A program made the position numbers and the translations under genes. Source: Cellulomonas avistercoris (GTDB lineage Bacteria > Actinomycetota > Actinomycetes > Actinomycetales > Cellulomonadaceae). Taken from it: 64,000 nucleotides of DNA. Of this stretch, positions 45,796-56,000 are shown piece after piece. The stretch spans positions 196,799-260,798 of the forward strand of contig NZ_JACSQV010000002.1 in assembly GCF_014836445.1 (NCBI RefSeq), in the 5' to 3' direction. How positions within the stretch are numbered: position 1 is the stretch's first letter; each line of letters begins with the position of its first letter. The notes below the pieces were generated by a model, which had not been told where the DNA came from, did not search any database, and was given only the letters and a program-made list of their open reading frames with translations.

Positions 45796-46140
45796 TCAGT
45801 GAGCGGCGTCGTAGGCCTGCTTGACCTCGGCGGAGATGCGACCCCGCTCCGAGACCTGGTGACCGTTGGCCTTGGCCCACTCGCGGATCTCCTGCGCCTC
45901 GTTCGAGCGCGCACCGCGCGACGACGAGGACGTGGAGCGACCCGCCGAGCGACCGGAGGACCGGCCGCTCACCTTGCGTGCGCTACCGACCCACTGCGCG
46001 AACGCGTCGCGCAGCTTGGCGGCGTTGTCGGACGTGAGGTCGATCTCGTACGTCACGCCGTCGAGACCGAAGGTCACGGTCTCGTCCGCCGTCCCGCCGT
46101 CGAGGTCGTCGACCAGCAGGACCTGCACCTTCTGTGCCAT
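45796..46140 (-). CDS. lsr2: Lsr2 nucleoid-associated protein
   Basis: A 114-residue actinobacterial H-NS analogue that bridges and silences AT-rich DNA. The N-terminal dimerisation domain (1-55), a Ser/Arg linker, and a C-terminal DNA-binding domain with the AT-hook-like RGR (99-101) and ISAEVKQAY are complete. ATG 46140 has GGGAG. The upstream 84 nt are unusually AT-rich; a TTGACG at 46203-46208 could be part of the promoter. Confidence 0.97.
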   Translation of the reverse strand: MAQKVQVLLVDDLDGGTADETVTFGLDGVTYEIDLTSDNAAKLRDAFAQWVGSARKVSGRSSGRSAGRSTSSSSRGARSNEAQEIREWAKANGHQVSERGRISAEVKQAYDAAH

Positions 46141-46224
46141 GAAATGCTCCCGGACATGGGGAAAATGCTGACATCCCCACTGTCGCACCCGCCGTTTGTT
46201 CGCGTCAAACGGAACGGCGAATTC

Positions 46225-46389
46225 TCAGGGTTCCTCGACGTCCGTCCGAACGGCGTCCGCGTCCATCCGGGCGAGCGCCTGACGTTCCGCACGGTCGGCG
46301 TTGATGATCGCGCGCATGCCGTACCAGAAGATCAGACCGACACCGACCGACGGAAGCAACGCCGCCAGAACTGCACCCCACCCGTTCAC
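46225..46389 (-). CDS. 54-residue conserved-type small membrane protein
   Basis: Starts at GTG 46389, 6 nt after a perfect GGAGG, and ends at TGA 46225. It has one membrane helix (about residues 5-24, rich in Leu/Val/Gly and ending FWYG) and then a charged amphipathic helix (RAIINADRAERQALARMDAD). Small proteins of this kind are common beside lysS and lsr2 in actinobacteria, but function is unknown. The gap from lysS is 22 nt and the strand is shared, so it is likely in the lysS operon. Confidence 0.75.
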   Translation of the reverse strand: MNGWGAVLAALLPSVGVGLIFWYGMRAIINADRAERQALARMDADAVRTDVEEP

Positions 46390-46411
46390 GAGACCTCCAT
46401 CAATGACAACA

Positions 46412-47959
46412 TCAGACCTGCGGCTTCACGAGCGGGAAGACAATCGTGTCACGGATGCCGTGACCGGTCATGGCGATGAGCAGGCGGTCGATTCCCATGC
46501 CCATGCCGCCCGACGGTGGCATGGCGTGCTCCATCGCCGTGAGGAAGTCCTCGTCGATCCGCATGGCCTCGTCGTCGCCCTTGGCCGCCAGCAGCGCCTG
46601 CGCCTCGAAGCGCTCGCGCTGCACGACGGGGTCGACGAGCTCGGAGTAGGCCGTGGCCAGCTCCATGCCGCGGACGTAGAGGTCCCACTTCTCCACGAGC
46701 CCACGCTCGGTGCGGTGGTCACGCGTCAGCGGCGACGTCTCGACGGGGAAGTCCCGCACGAACGTCGGCGCCCACAGCGTCGAGCCCACGTGGTGCTCCC
46801 ACAGCTCCTCGACGAGCTTGCCGTGGTTGCGCTGGGAGGGCGCCAGCTCGATCTCCGCCGCGGCGAGCAGCGCCAGCAGGCGCTCGTCGGACGTGTCGTG
46901 CGTGATCTCCTCGCCGAGCGCCTCGGACAGCGACCCGTACATCGTCAGGGACGTCCACTGCCCGCCCAGGTCGTACTCGGTGCCGTCCGCGAGCGTCACG
47001 ACCGTCGTGCCGAGCGCGTCCATGGCGGCGGTCTGCACGAGGTCCTGCGTGAGCGCCGCCATCGTGTCGTAGTCGCCGTAGGCCTCGTACGCCTCGAGCA
47101 TCGCGAACTCCGGGGAATGCGTGGAGTCGACGCCCTCGTTGCGGAAGTTCCGGTTGATCTCGAAGACCTTCTCGACACCACCGACGGCCGCCCGCTTGAG
47201 GAACAGCTCGGGTGCGATCCGCAGGAACAGGTCGATGTCGAAGGCGTTCATGTGGGTCTCGAACTGCCGCGCCGCCGCACCCTCGGGACGCACCTGCAGC
47301 ATGGGGGTCTCGAGCTCGAGGAATCCGCGCCGGTAGAAGTTCTCGCGCAGCGACCGCACGACCGCCGAACGCAGGCGCACCATCTCGCGCGCACCCGGAC
47401 GCACGATCAGGTCGACATAACGCTGCCGGACGCGCGCCTCCTCGGACATCTCGGTGCCCTCGTACAGGTTCGGCAGCGGCCGGATCGCCTTGGCCGCCAT
47501 GCGCCACTCGTCGGCCATGACGCTGAGCTCGCCGCGGCGCGACGCGATGACGCGGCCGTGCACGAACACGTGGTCGCCCAGGTCGACGTCGGCCTTGAAC
47601 GCGGTCAGCGCGTCGGCGCCGATCTCCTTCTCGCTGAGCATCGCCTGCAGGCGGGTCCCGGCGCCGTCCTGCAGGGTGGCGAACGCCAGCTTGCCGGTGT
47701 TGCGCAGGAACACGACGCGGCCGGCGACGCCCACGACGTCGTCCGTCTCGGTGCCCGGCTCGAGGTCCGGGTACGCGGCGCGCACCTCGGCGATCGTGTG
47801 GGTGCGCGGGACCGCCACCGGGTAGGCGTCGACGCCCGCCTCCAGGAGCCGCTCGCGCTTGGCCTTGCGGACCCGGATCTGCTCGGGGACGTCGTCCACG
47901 GCGGGGTGGGCGGCGTCAGGGTCCTGCACGGTCGTGGCGGGCTCGGTGGGTGCGGTCAC
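46412..47959 (-). CDS. lysS: Lysyl-tRNA synthetase, class II
   Basis: A 515-residue enzyme with an N-terminal OB-fold anticodon domain (about 65-165) and class II core: motif 1 near ETPML, motif 2 [11 protein letters not shown], motif 3 [18 protein letters not shown] 47959 is 6 nt after TAGAAT, the best -10 box in the window, so it is leaderless. nadC ends 9 nt upstream, so readthrough from nadC is also possible. Confidence 0.97.
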   Translation of the reverse strand: MTAPTEPATTVQDPDAAHPAVDDVPEQIRVRKAKRERLLEAGVDAYPVAVPRTHTIAEVRAAYPDLEPGTETDDVVGVAGRVVFLRNTGKLAFATLQDGAGTRLQAMLSEKEIGADALTAFKADVDLGDHVFVHGRVIASRRGELSVMADEWRMAAKAIRPLPNLYEGTEMSEEARVRQRYVDLIVRPGAREMVRLRSAVVRSLRENFYRRGFLELETPMLQVRPEGAAARQFETHMNAFDIDLFLRIAPELFLKRAAVGGVEKVFEINRNFRNEGVDSTHSPEFAMLEAYEAYGDYDTMAALTQDLVQTAAMDALGTTVVTLADGTEYDLGGQWTSLTMYGSLSEALGEEITHDTSDERLLALLAAAEIELAPSQRNHGKLVEELWEHHVGSTLWAPTFVRDFPVETSPLTRDHRTERGLVEKWDLYVRGMELATAYSELVDPVVQRERFEAQALLAAKGDDEAMRIDEDFLTAMEHAMPPSGGMGMGIDRLLIAMTGHGIRDTIVFPLVKPQV

Positions 47960-47965
47960 CCGGCG

Positions 47966-47971
47966 ATTCTA
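47966..47971 (-). promoter_or_regulatory. -10 box TAGAAT of lysS
   Basis: TAGAAT on the minus strand is 6 nt from GTG 47959 and overlaps the end of nadC. It matches TATAAT at 5 of 6 positions. Confidence 0.6.
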
Positions 47972-49018
47972 CGGGCGCGGAGCCGGCTCCCGGGCGGGTG
48001 CCGGGACGGCGGAGGCCGCGCCGGCCGGGACGTCGGCGCGGACGTCCACGGGTGCGGTCACGGATCGCGGGTCGAGGTCGAGCGCGACGTCGAGGATCGG
48101 CGACGAGTGCGTCAAGGCCCCCACGGAGAGGTAGTCGACGCCCGTCAGTGCGACCTCGCGTGCGCGGTCCAGCGTGAGGTTGCCCGTGGCCTCCAGCTCG
48201 ACGTGGCCCGCGCTCCCCTCGCGGGCGCGGACGAGCGCGACGGTGGCCGCGAGCGTCGCGGTGCCCATGTTGTCGAGCAGCAGGAAGTCGGCGCCCGCGT
48301 CGAGGGCCTCGTCGGCCTGCTCGGGCCGGTCGACCTCGACCTGCACGGCGACGTCGGGGAACCGCTCGCGGACGGCCCGCACGGCCGCGGCGACCGACCC
48401 CGCGGCGACGACGTGGTTGTCCTTGACCATCGCGACGTCGAACAGGCCCATGCGCTTGTTGGTGCCGCCGCCGCACCGCACGGCGTACTTCTCGAGCGCG
48501 CGTAGCCCGGGCGTCGTCTTGCGCGTGTCGAGGACGCGCGCCCCGGTGCCGCTCAGGGCCTGCGTCCAGCGGTGCGTGTGCGTCGCGACGCCCGACGCGC
48601 GCGAGACGAGGTTGAGCAGCGTGCGCTCGGCGACGAGGAGCACCTGCGTGGGCCCCTCGAGCGTGGCCAGGACCGTGCCGGCCTCGACGACGGCACCGTC
48701 CTGGACGTGCCACGTCACCGTGGCGTGCGGCAGGTCGAGCCGGTCGGCGACCTGGTCGAGCACCTCGGGGACGACGACGAGCCCGGCGATCGCACCGGCC
48801 TCGCGGGCCACGACGTCGGCGCGGCCGCGGGCGCGGGCGTCGACCGTGGCCTGCGTCGTGACGTCGCGGCCGGGTGCGGGGCCCAGGTCCTCGTCGAGGG
48901 CGACCGCGACGAGGCGGGTGATCGCCAGCGGCTCGGGCCCGAGGTCCCCCGGGAGCACGGGGCCGTCGGCCCGTCGGTGGGTGTCGGCGTCGTCCGCGGG
49001 CAGCTGCGCATCGGTCAC
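47969..49018 (-). CDS. nadC: Nicotinate-nucleotide pyrophosphorylase (carboxylating)
   Basis: Makes nicotinate mononucleotide from quinolinate in NAD synthesis. A 349-residue protein with EDLGP near the start, LDTRKTTPGLRALEKYAVRCGGG, MVKDNH and VGALTHSSPILDVALD. An Ala/Pro-rich tail of about 30 residues is extra. GTG 49018 is 7 nt after TACGGT (49026-49031). nadA and nadB are not in the window. Confidence 0.95.
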   Translation of the reverse strand: MTDAQLPADDADTHRRADGPVLPGDLGPEPLAITRLVAVALDEDLGPAPGRDVTTQATVDARARGRADVVAREAGAIAGLVVVPEVLDQVADRLDLPHATVTWHVQDGAVVEAGTVLATLEGPTQVLLVAERTLLNLVSRASGVATHTHRWTQALSGTGARVLDTRKTTPGLRALEKYAVRCGGGTNKRMGLFDVAMVKDNHVVAAGSVAAAVRAVRERFPDVAVQVEVDRPEQADEALDAGADFLLLDNMGTATLAATVALVRAREGSAGHVELEATGNLTLDRAREVALTGVDYLSVGALTHSSPILDVALDLDPRSVTAPVDVRADVPAGAASAVPAPAREPAPRP

Positions 49019-49025
49019 GGGCCAC

Positions 49026-49031
49026 ACCGTA
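49026..49031 (-). promoter_or_regulatory. -10 box TACGGT of nadC
   Basis: TACGGT on the minus strand is 7 nt from GTG 49018, with no ribosome-binding site. Confidence 0.45.
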
Positions 49032-49072
49032 GTGGTGCGCCGGCCGACAGGCACCGGTGGGGGCACGACGAA

Positions 49073-49143
49073 GCCCCGCCGGCTGTCGGGGGGGATCAGC
49101 CGGCGGGGCCCGTGTGGGCCGGGGTGACGTGTCACCCCGGCCC
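49073..49143 (-). terminator. Double-hairpin terminator after xylanase 1
   Basis: Hairpin A: 13-bp stem 49073-49085/49097-49109 with a G-run in the loop. Hairpin B: 13-bp stem 49116-49128/49131-49143. The first is nearly identical in stem and loop to the terminator of xylanase 2. Confidence 0.85.
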
Positions 49144-49154
49144 GCTGGTGCGGG

Positions 49155-52100
49155 TCAGCTCCGCAGCAGGGTCGCGCGCACCCCCTCGAGGGTCATCCCG
49201 CGGCGGCGTGCCACGACCAGCGCGACGCCGGCGAGGATGACGAGGAGCGCCAGACCGGCCAGGCCGAGGCCCGTACCGGTGACGGCGAGGTTGCCCCCGG
49301 CCGCCGTCCCCGCACCGGCGCCTGCGCCGGTGCCGGCACCCGTGCCGGACCCGGCCCCCGGTGCCGCCGCGAGGACGCTGAGCACGGCGTCCGCCAGGAC
49401 GGTGCCGCCGACCGACGCGCTCACCAGGTAGGTGCCCGCCGCGGTGGACGCCGGCACGGTCACGGTGGTGACGGCCGTGCCGCCACCGCCGATCGTGACG
49501 GTGCCCAGGAGCGTCGTGCCCTCCGGGGCCACCGCGGCACCCGGACCACCGAGCGCACCGGTCGCGGTCACGCCCGCACCGAGTGCGATCGCGACCTCGG
49601 CACCGGGCTCGAAGCCCTCGAGGGTCACCTGCAGCTGCTCACCGGCACGCACCTGGCCGCTGCTGAGCGTGATGCTCGGCTCGACCGGCTCGACCGGACC
49701 GGCGACGAGCTTCGCGACGCCCCAGCGGGCCGTGGACTGGTAGCCCTGGCCCGTCGGGTCGGCCCAGTTGGTGATGCCGATGCGCCCGCCACCGGTCGCG
49801 TCGTTGACCTGGAAGTCGACGCCGTGGATGGTGTTCGCACCCCCGAGGTCCAGCAGGTCGACGGCGAGCTCGACGAGGTAGCCCTCGTCGGTGCGCGACG
49901 TCGCGGTCTGCACGCGGGCCTGCTGGGCGGCGATGTCACCCGTGCCGAACGACACGGCGTTGTCCGCCGAGATGCGGATCTGCGTGTCCTCCGGGCGGTA
50001 CGCGCCGTTCTTGGCGTTCCCGGCGTCGACGTAGACCTCGACCGAGTCCTGCTCCCACGGCTGCGTGGCGCTGACGTCGACCGACGGGTCGGTGACCTCG
50101 GCGAGGACGTACAGCGTGTCCTCGTCCCACACCGTGCGGACCGAGGCCGTCGCGGTGCCCGTGCCGTTGACCTGCTTGGCCGTCACGACGGCCGGGACAC
50201 CCTCCCAGGCGTCGTCGACCGTCCCGTCGACCTCGGGCACGCCCGCGGACGCGGCCGGGACCTCGAGGTACGACAGCGGCTCGACGAGCGACAGCGAGCC
50301 GGCGCCCCCGGACCAGGACGTGACGTCCTCGCCCTGGACGACGCCCAGGTTGAAGGCCAGCACGTCGCCGACCTCGGCACCCTCGAGCGGCGCCTGCAGC
50401 ACGACCCGCAGGCCGTCGCCGTGCTCCGCCCAGACGCTCGGCAGGTCACCCTCGCCGCTGCGCGGGACGTCGTACGTCGCCTCGCCGATCGTGACGCGCA
50501 GGGCGTCCGTCGTCGCCGGCACCTCGGCCAGCACGGTCAGCGCGTCCGCCGTCCAGCGGGTCTGCAGACCCCCGGCGACGCCGTCCTCGCCGATCGGCTC
50601 GAGCGGCAGCTGCTCCCACTCGGGTGCGTCCACCGCTGCGTCGTCGACGGCGACCTCGCCGCCGAAGGACTCGGCGGACGCGATCCGACCCGGCAGGTCG
50701 AGCCCGGCCGCGCCGTAGTAGGCGGGCTTGGCCCGCAGGTTGTCGTCGAACAGCAGCGGGGCGCCGTTGTCCCTCACCCAGCTGCGGAAGTCGTAGAGAC
50801 CCCACACCGTGACCGAGAACAGCGAGTCCGCCTTGGCGCGGAACAGGTCGAACGCGTCGCGGTAGTAGTAGCCCTGCTCGACGAGCCTGGCCTCCGTCAC
50901 GGGCGTGCCCGTGGCGACGTCGAGCTCGGTGACGGCCTGCGTGACGGGCAGCGCCTCGAACCGCGTGAGCGCGGCCTCGAGCGCGGCGACCGGGGTGGTC
51001 AGGCTGACGTGGAACTGGTGGCCGACGCCGTCCAGCGGCACGCCGCGCGACAGCAGGCGCTCGACGAGCGCGAAGTAGCGGTCCTGCTTGGCGACGGCCT
51101 CGGTGCTGTAGTCGTTGATGAACAGCGTGACGGGGCGGTTGGTGCCCGGGGCAGCGAACTCCTCGTTGAAGGCCTCGTCCGCGTACCGGAACGCCAGGTC
51201 GACGAACTCCTCACCCAGCACGTTGAACCACTGCGAACGACGCATGCCGTCGGGGTTCTCGGCGCCGTCGGCGATGACCTCGTTGACGACGTCCCACGCG
51301 ACCAGCGGGTTGGTGTCGGAGCCGAACAGGCCGTACTCGTCCGAGATCGCCTCGGCGACCGAGAAGATGTGCGTGCGCATGCGCGCGCTCAGGATCGCCT
51401 GGTCCTCCTCGCTCGACGTGAGCAGCTCGCCGTCCTCCCCGTAGAACATCCAGCCCGGGGTGGTCGGGATGCCGTCGTCGTTGGCGTCGACCTGGCCCGG
51501 GTTCTGGCCGTGCCAGACGAGCACGTGCCCGTAGACCCGCAGGTCCTCCTCGACGGCCGTGTCCAGGAGGGTCCGGGCGACCGGGTCCATGCGGAACGAG
51601 CGGTCAGCGGCGTACCAGGCGTACGGCTTCATGTGGTTCTCGGCCGTGATCTGGTCGAAGTGCCGCGCCGCGAGCTCGCCCGGCGAACCGACCGTCTCGC
51701 GGTCGTCGATCGCGACGCCCATCGGGAAGGGCACGGTCTCGTGCAGCGGCGTGAGGTCCTGGACCTCCAGCTCGGGGCTCGTGATCCGGATGTCGTCGAG
51801 CAGGAACGTCGACGTGTCGCCCGCAGCACCGCTCGCGTACGGCGTCTCGAAGTACACCTCGGCCGCGGTGCCGAAGCTCGGCATCGTGAAGGTGCCCGAG
51901 ATCCGCGTCCAGTCGGTCGTCACGGTCGACGTGGCGATGTTGCCGTACGTGCTAGTGCCGTCGGTCTCGGTGCGCACGCTGAGCACGATGTCGCCGGGCT
52001 CGTCGTCGAACCGCACCCACGCCTCGTACTCGTACTGCTGGCCGGCCGTGAGGACGTCGGTGACGTCGTACAGGAGGCCCTGGCCCTGGCTCACGCGGTC

Positions 52101-52808
52101 GCTGACGCGGACCGCGTGGGTGCCGCCGTGGGCGCCGGAGTCGACGACCTCGACGGTCGCGGGAGCGTCCGTGCTCGCGCGCGGCGCCCAGCCCTGCAGG
52201 GTGCCGTCCTCGAAGTCGAACGTCTTGTCGACGGTCCCGCCCGCGGGCGGCGGCGCGTCCGGCGCGACCTTCGTGACGAGCAGGTCGTCGACGAGGTACG
52301 CGTACGCGCCGGCCGACGAGCTCAGCGCCGACGTGCCGAGGTAGATCCGGCGCGGTGCGGCGTCCGTCGGCGTGTAGGTGCCGCTGATGGTCGTCCAGCC
52401 GTCCGCGGAGATCGTCGTGTCCTTGACCCACGTGTACTCGGGGGTGACGACGAAGCGGAGGTTCGCGGTGCCCGCCGTGCCCTCGGGCAGCCGGGCGCGC
52501 AGCGAGAACGTGTAGGTGGCGCCGGCCTCGGTCGTGAACTCCGGCGACTGGATGCCCCCGAAGTCCTGGGTGCGGTCGGCCACCTCGAGCACCGTGTTCC
52601 CGTCCACGGGGACGTACCCCAGGGTGACGTCACCGCTCTGCGTCCACGGCAGCGTGGAGGAGTCGTCGAAGTCGATGTCGTAGACGACCTGGGGCTCGGC
52701 CGCGGTCGCCGTGGAGCCGACGGCCACGAGGGGCGCGGCGACGAGAGCGAGAGCCGCCACCCCGACGCCGATAGTTTCGAGCACCTTGCGGTGCCGGGTC
52801 TGACTCAA
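49155..52808 (-). CDS. Xylanase 1: wall-anchored GH10 endo-1,4-beta-xylanase
   Basis: A 1217-residue secreted enzyme: signal peptide (1-37), two CBM4/9-type modules (40-180, 194-345), GH10 domain (350-710) with acid/base Glu510 in WDVVNE and nucleophile Glu628 in AVTELD, a degenerate CBM9-like stretch (715-845), a good CBM9 (846-1036), an Ig-like domain (1043-1147), then LAVTG (1174-1178), a hydrophobic helix and RRR. It should be sortase-attached. The GH10 loop after VLVWHGQNPG carries an insertion and lacks the usual PAWFF. The start is TTG 52808 by alignment with the paralogues; AAGGGAGCGTCAA precedes it. There is no CE4 module. Confidence 0.93.
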   Translation of the reverse strand: MSQTRHRKVLETIGVGVAALALVAAPLVAVGSTATAAEPQVVYDIDFDDSSTLPWTQSGDVTLGYVPVDGNTVLEVADRTQDFGGIQSPEFTTEAGATYTFSLRARLPEGTAGTANLRFVVTPEYTWVKDTTISADGWTTISGTYTPTDAAPRRIYLGTSALSSSAGAYAYLVDDLLVTKVAPDAPPPAGGTVDKTFDFEDGTLQGWAPRASTDAPATVEVVDSGAHGGTHAVRVSDRVSQGQGLLYDVTDVLTAGQQYEYEAWVRFDDEPGDIVLSVRTETDGTSTYGNIATSTVTTDWTRISGTFTMPSFGTAAEVYFETPYASGAAGDTSTFLLDDIRITSPELEVQDLTPLHETVPFPMGVAIDDRETVGSPGELAARHFDQITAENHMKPYAWYAADRSFRMDPVARTLLDTAVEEDLRVYGHVLVWHGQNPGQVDANDDGIPTTPGWMFYGEDGELLTSSEEDQAILSARMRTHIFSVAEAISDEYGLFGSDTNPLVAWDVVNEVIADGAENPDGMRRSQWFNVLGEEFVDLAFRYADEAFNEEFAAPGTNRPVTLFINDYSTEAVAKQDRYFALVERLLSRGVPLDGVGHQFHVSLTTPVAALEAALTRFEALPVTQAVTELDVATGTPVTEARLVEQGYYYRDAFDLFRAKADSLFSVTVWGLYDFRSWVRDNGAPLLFDDNLRAKPAYYGAAGLDLPGRIASAESFGGEVAVDDAAVDAPEWEQLPLEPIGEDGVAGGLQTRWTADALTVLAEVPATTDALRVTIGEATYDVPRSGEGDLPSVWAEHGDGLRVVLQAPLEGAEVGDVLAFNLGVVQGEDVTSWSGGAGSLSLVEPLSYLEVPAASAGVPEVDGTVDDAWEGVPAVVTAKQVNGTGTATASVRTVWDEDTLYVLAEVTDPSVDVSATQPWEQDSVEVYVDAGNAKNGAYRPEDTQIRISADNAVSFGTGDIAAQQARVQTATSRTDEGYLVELAVDLLDLGGANTIHGVDFQVNDATGGGRIGITNWADPTGQGYQSTARWGVAKLVAGPVEPVEPSITLSSGQVRAGEQLQVTLEGFEPGAEVAIALGAGVTATGALGGPGAAVAPEGTTLLGTVTIGGGGTAVTTVTVPASTAAGTYLVSASVGGTVLADAVLSVLAAAPGAGSGTGAGTGAGAGAGTAAGGNLAVTGTGLGLAGLALLVILAGVALVVARRRGMTLEGVRATLLRS
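52769..52779. promoter_or_regulatory. Intragenic palindrome, xylanase 1
   Basis: CGATAGTTTCG, 29 nt inside the coding region, matches the CGAAAGTTTCG palindrome at 10 of 11 positions. The same offset is found in all three xylanase genes. Confidence 0.5.
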
Positions 52809-52849
52809 TTGACGCTCCCTTGCGTGCAGTAAGTCTCATTCGCTCGGCC

Positions 52850-52855
52850 ACCGTA
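52850..52855 (-). promoter_or_regulatory. Possible -10 box of xylanase 1
   Basis: TACGGT on the minus strand, in a stretch (GTACGGTGG or ATACGGTGG) shared with xylanase 2 at 57885-57890. It lies about 40 nt before the start codon. No good -35 is visible. Confidence 0.35.
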
Positions 52856-52921
52856 TGCGGCGAACTGCGCAAAGGCCAGGGTGCTCCTGGACCCTCGCCC
52901 GGATGGTTGCAGAATCGAGAT

Positions 52922-52933
52922 CGATAACTTTCG
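52922..52933. promoter_or_regulatory. Upstream palindrome, xylanase 1
   Basis: CGATAACTTTCG, 114 nt before the start, resembles CGAAAGTTTCG with an extra base and weaker symmetry. It is the poorest of the three upstream sites. Confidence 0.35.
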
Positions 52934-52981
52934 GGAATGGTCCGTTCGGGTGACCCGGGCGACGATTCGTCCCGAAATGAC

Positions 52982-53061
52982 GGAGCCCCGCCGGCTGTCG
53001 GGGGGGAACAGCCGGTGGGGCTCCGGGGAGGGGCCGGGGGGGGGGGCGCCTCACCCCGGCC
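52982..53061 (-). terminator. Double-hairpin terminator after xylanase 2
   Basis: Hairpin A: 16-bp stem 52982-52997/53009-53024 with one G-T pair and a G-run loop. Hairpin B: 8-bp stem 53032-53039/53054-53061 enclosing part of an 11-nt G-run (53036-53046). Confidence 0.85.
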
Positions 53062-53073
53062 GGGTCGGGAGGG

Positions 53074-56000
53074 TCAGCGCCAGACGACCACGGGGATCGA
53101 CAGCAGGCTGCGGGTCGTCCCCGCCGCGTTCGACAGCTCCACGGTGTACGTGTAGGTGCCCTTGGCCTTGCCCGTGAACCGCGTCCCGGCGTGCTGCGGG
53201 TTGCGGCCGTTCGGCGTCAGCGTCTGGGTGTCGACCAGCACACCGTTCTCGTAGAGGCGGTACGTGTCGGCGTTGGTGCCCCACCACATGTGCATGGAGA
53301 CCGTGTAGCTGCCGTTGCCGTCCCAGTTGTCGTGCACGACCACCGGGATGCCGGGGCTCGCGGCGACGACCCGCACGACCAGCGCACGGCTCGTGGTCGC
53401 GCCGTGCTGGTTGGTCGCGACGACCTCGTAGGAGTACGAGCCGTTGGCCTTGCCCGTGACCTCGAAGGTCGCGGTCTGGGCCTTGGGCGTCGCGTCGACG
53501 ACGCGCTGCGTGGCGATCGGCGCGCCGTTCTCCAGCAGCGTCAGGGTGTGGGCGTTCTGCCCCCACCACACCGTCGACGTCACCGTGAAGGAGCCGTCAC
53601 CGTCCCAGTTGTCGTGCGACAGGAGCGGCTTGGCGGGCACGCCCGTCGCGGGACCCGGTGCGGGCTCCGCGGCGACGAGCCGGACGACGCCCCAGCGGGC
53701 GTTCGACTGGTAGCCGGCACCCGTCGGGTCGGCCCAGTTCGTGATGCCGAGGCGCGCTCCGGCGCTGGCGTCGTTGACCTGGTAGTCCACGCCGTGGAAG
53801 GTGTCGAGGCCACCCGCGTCGAGCAGGTCGACGGCGAGCTCGACGAGGTAGCCCTCGTCGGTGCGCGACGTCGCGGTCCGCACGCGCGCCTGCTGTGCGG
53901 CCTCGTCGCCGGTGCCGAACGACACCACGTTCTCCGCCGACACGCGGATCTGCATGTCCTCAGGTCGGTACGTGCCGTTCTTGTAGTTGCCGGCGTCGAC
54001 GTAGATCTCGACCGAGTCCTGGATCCACGGGTCGGACCCCGTCACGTCGATGTCCGGGTCGGTGACCTCGGCCAGGACGTACAGCGTGTCGTCCGCCCAC
54101 AGCGTCCGGAACTCGCCGACGGCCGTGCCAGTGCCGGACACCTGCTTGGCCGACGTGACGGGCTCCGCGTCGGCCCAGACCCCGTCGAGCTCACCGTCGA
54201 CCACCGGTGCCGTCGAGGCCTGCGGGGCCTCGTGGAACGAGAGCTCCTCGACGAGGCTCAGCGTCCCGGTCGCACCGGCGGTCGCCCACCCGGTGACCTC
54301 GTCACCGTCGACGACCCGCAGGTCGAACGACAGCGTGCTGCCCACCGTCGCGCCGTCGAGCGGCACGTGGACGACCGCACGCCAGCCGCCGGTCCGGTCG
54401 GCGTCGACACCGTCGACGTCACCCGAGCCGTCACGCGCGTAGGTGGAGGTGGTGTCGCCCACCTGCACCTCGAGGGCGTCGGCGTCGCCGTCGACGTCCG
54501 CGAGCACCGTGAGCGTGTCCGCGGTCCAGCGGAGCTGGAACGCGCCCGCCTCGCCGATGTCCAGCAGCCGCAGCTGCTGCCACTCGACCGCGGACGTCGC
54601 GTCCGCGTCGAGCGCGACCTGACCGCCGAACACCGTCGCGGTGCGGATGCGGTCCGGCAGGTCCTGCCCGGCCGCGCCGTAGTACGCGGGCTTGGCCTGC
54701 AGGTCGTCGTTGAAGAGCAGCGGTGCGCCGTTGTCGTTGACCCAGCTGCGGCCGTCGTTGAGGCCCCACACGGTCACCGAGAACAGCGAGTCGGCGTGCG
54801 ACCGGAAGATGTCGAACGCGTCGCGGTAGAAGTAGCCCTGGTCGATGAGCTTGGCCTCGGTCACCGGCAGGCCGGTGGCGACGTCGAGCTCGGTGACGGC
54901 CTGGACGACGTCGAGCGCCTCGAACCGCTCGATCGCCGCCTCGAGCGCCGAGACCGGCAGCGACAGGCTGACGTGGAACTGGTGGCCCACGCCGTCGACC
55001 GGCACCCCGCGGGCGAGCAGCCGCTCGACGAGCGCGAAGTAGCGGTCCTGCTTGCCGGACTGCTCGGTGTTGTAGTCGTTGATGAACAGCGTCACGGGAC
55101 GGTCGGTGCCGGGCGCCGCGTACTCCTCGTTGAACGCCTCGTCGGCGTACTGGAACGCGAGGTCGATGAAGTTCTCGCCGAGGATCCGGAACCACTCGGA
55201 GCGTCGCAGCCCGTCGGGGTTCTCGGCGCCGTCGGAGACGACCTCGTTGACGACGTCCCAGGCCACGAGCGGGTTGGTGTCCGACCCGAACGCGCCGTAC
55301 GTGTCCGCCAGGTTGCCGGCGATGTCGAAGATGTGCGTGCGCAGTCGCTCGCGCAGCACCGCCTGGCCCGCGGCGTCCGCCGTCAGCGGCTGCCCGGCGT
55401 CGTCCTGGAAGAACCAGGCGGGCGTCTGGCTGTGCCACACGAGCACGTGGCCGTAGACCCGCATGTCGTTCGCGGCGGCCGAGTCCATCAGCGCCGTCGC
55501 CTCCGGGTGGATCCGGAAGCCGCCCTCGGCGTCGTACCAGGCCTCGGGCTTCATGTGGTTCTCGGCCGAGATCTGGTTGAAGTGCCGCTGCGTGAGCGTG
55601 CCCGGGTCGCCCTGGGTCTCCCGGCTGTCGATCGCGACGCCCATGGGGAACGGGACGGTGTCCTTGAGCGGCGTGATGTCCTCGATGGTCGCGGGCGGCG
55701 GCGTGCGGAACACGATGTCGTCGACGAGGAACGTCGAGGTGTTGCCCGGGTTGCCGCTGTCCCACGCGGTCTCGAAGTAGACCTCGGCGGCCGTCTCGTA
55801 CGCCGGCAGCGAGAACTTGCCGCTGACGCGGGTCCACTCCTGCGTGACGCCGGTGATCGCCAGGAGGTTGCCGTAGGTGCTCGTGCCGCCGGTCTCCGTG
55901 CGTGCGCTGAGCGTCATGTCGCCCGGCGTGCCGTCGAACCGGAGCCACGCCTCGAACTCGTACGTCGACCCCGCGGCCAGCAGCCCGGTGACGTCGTACT

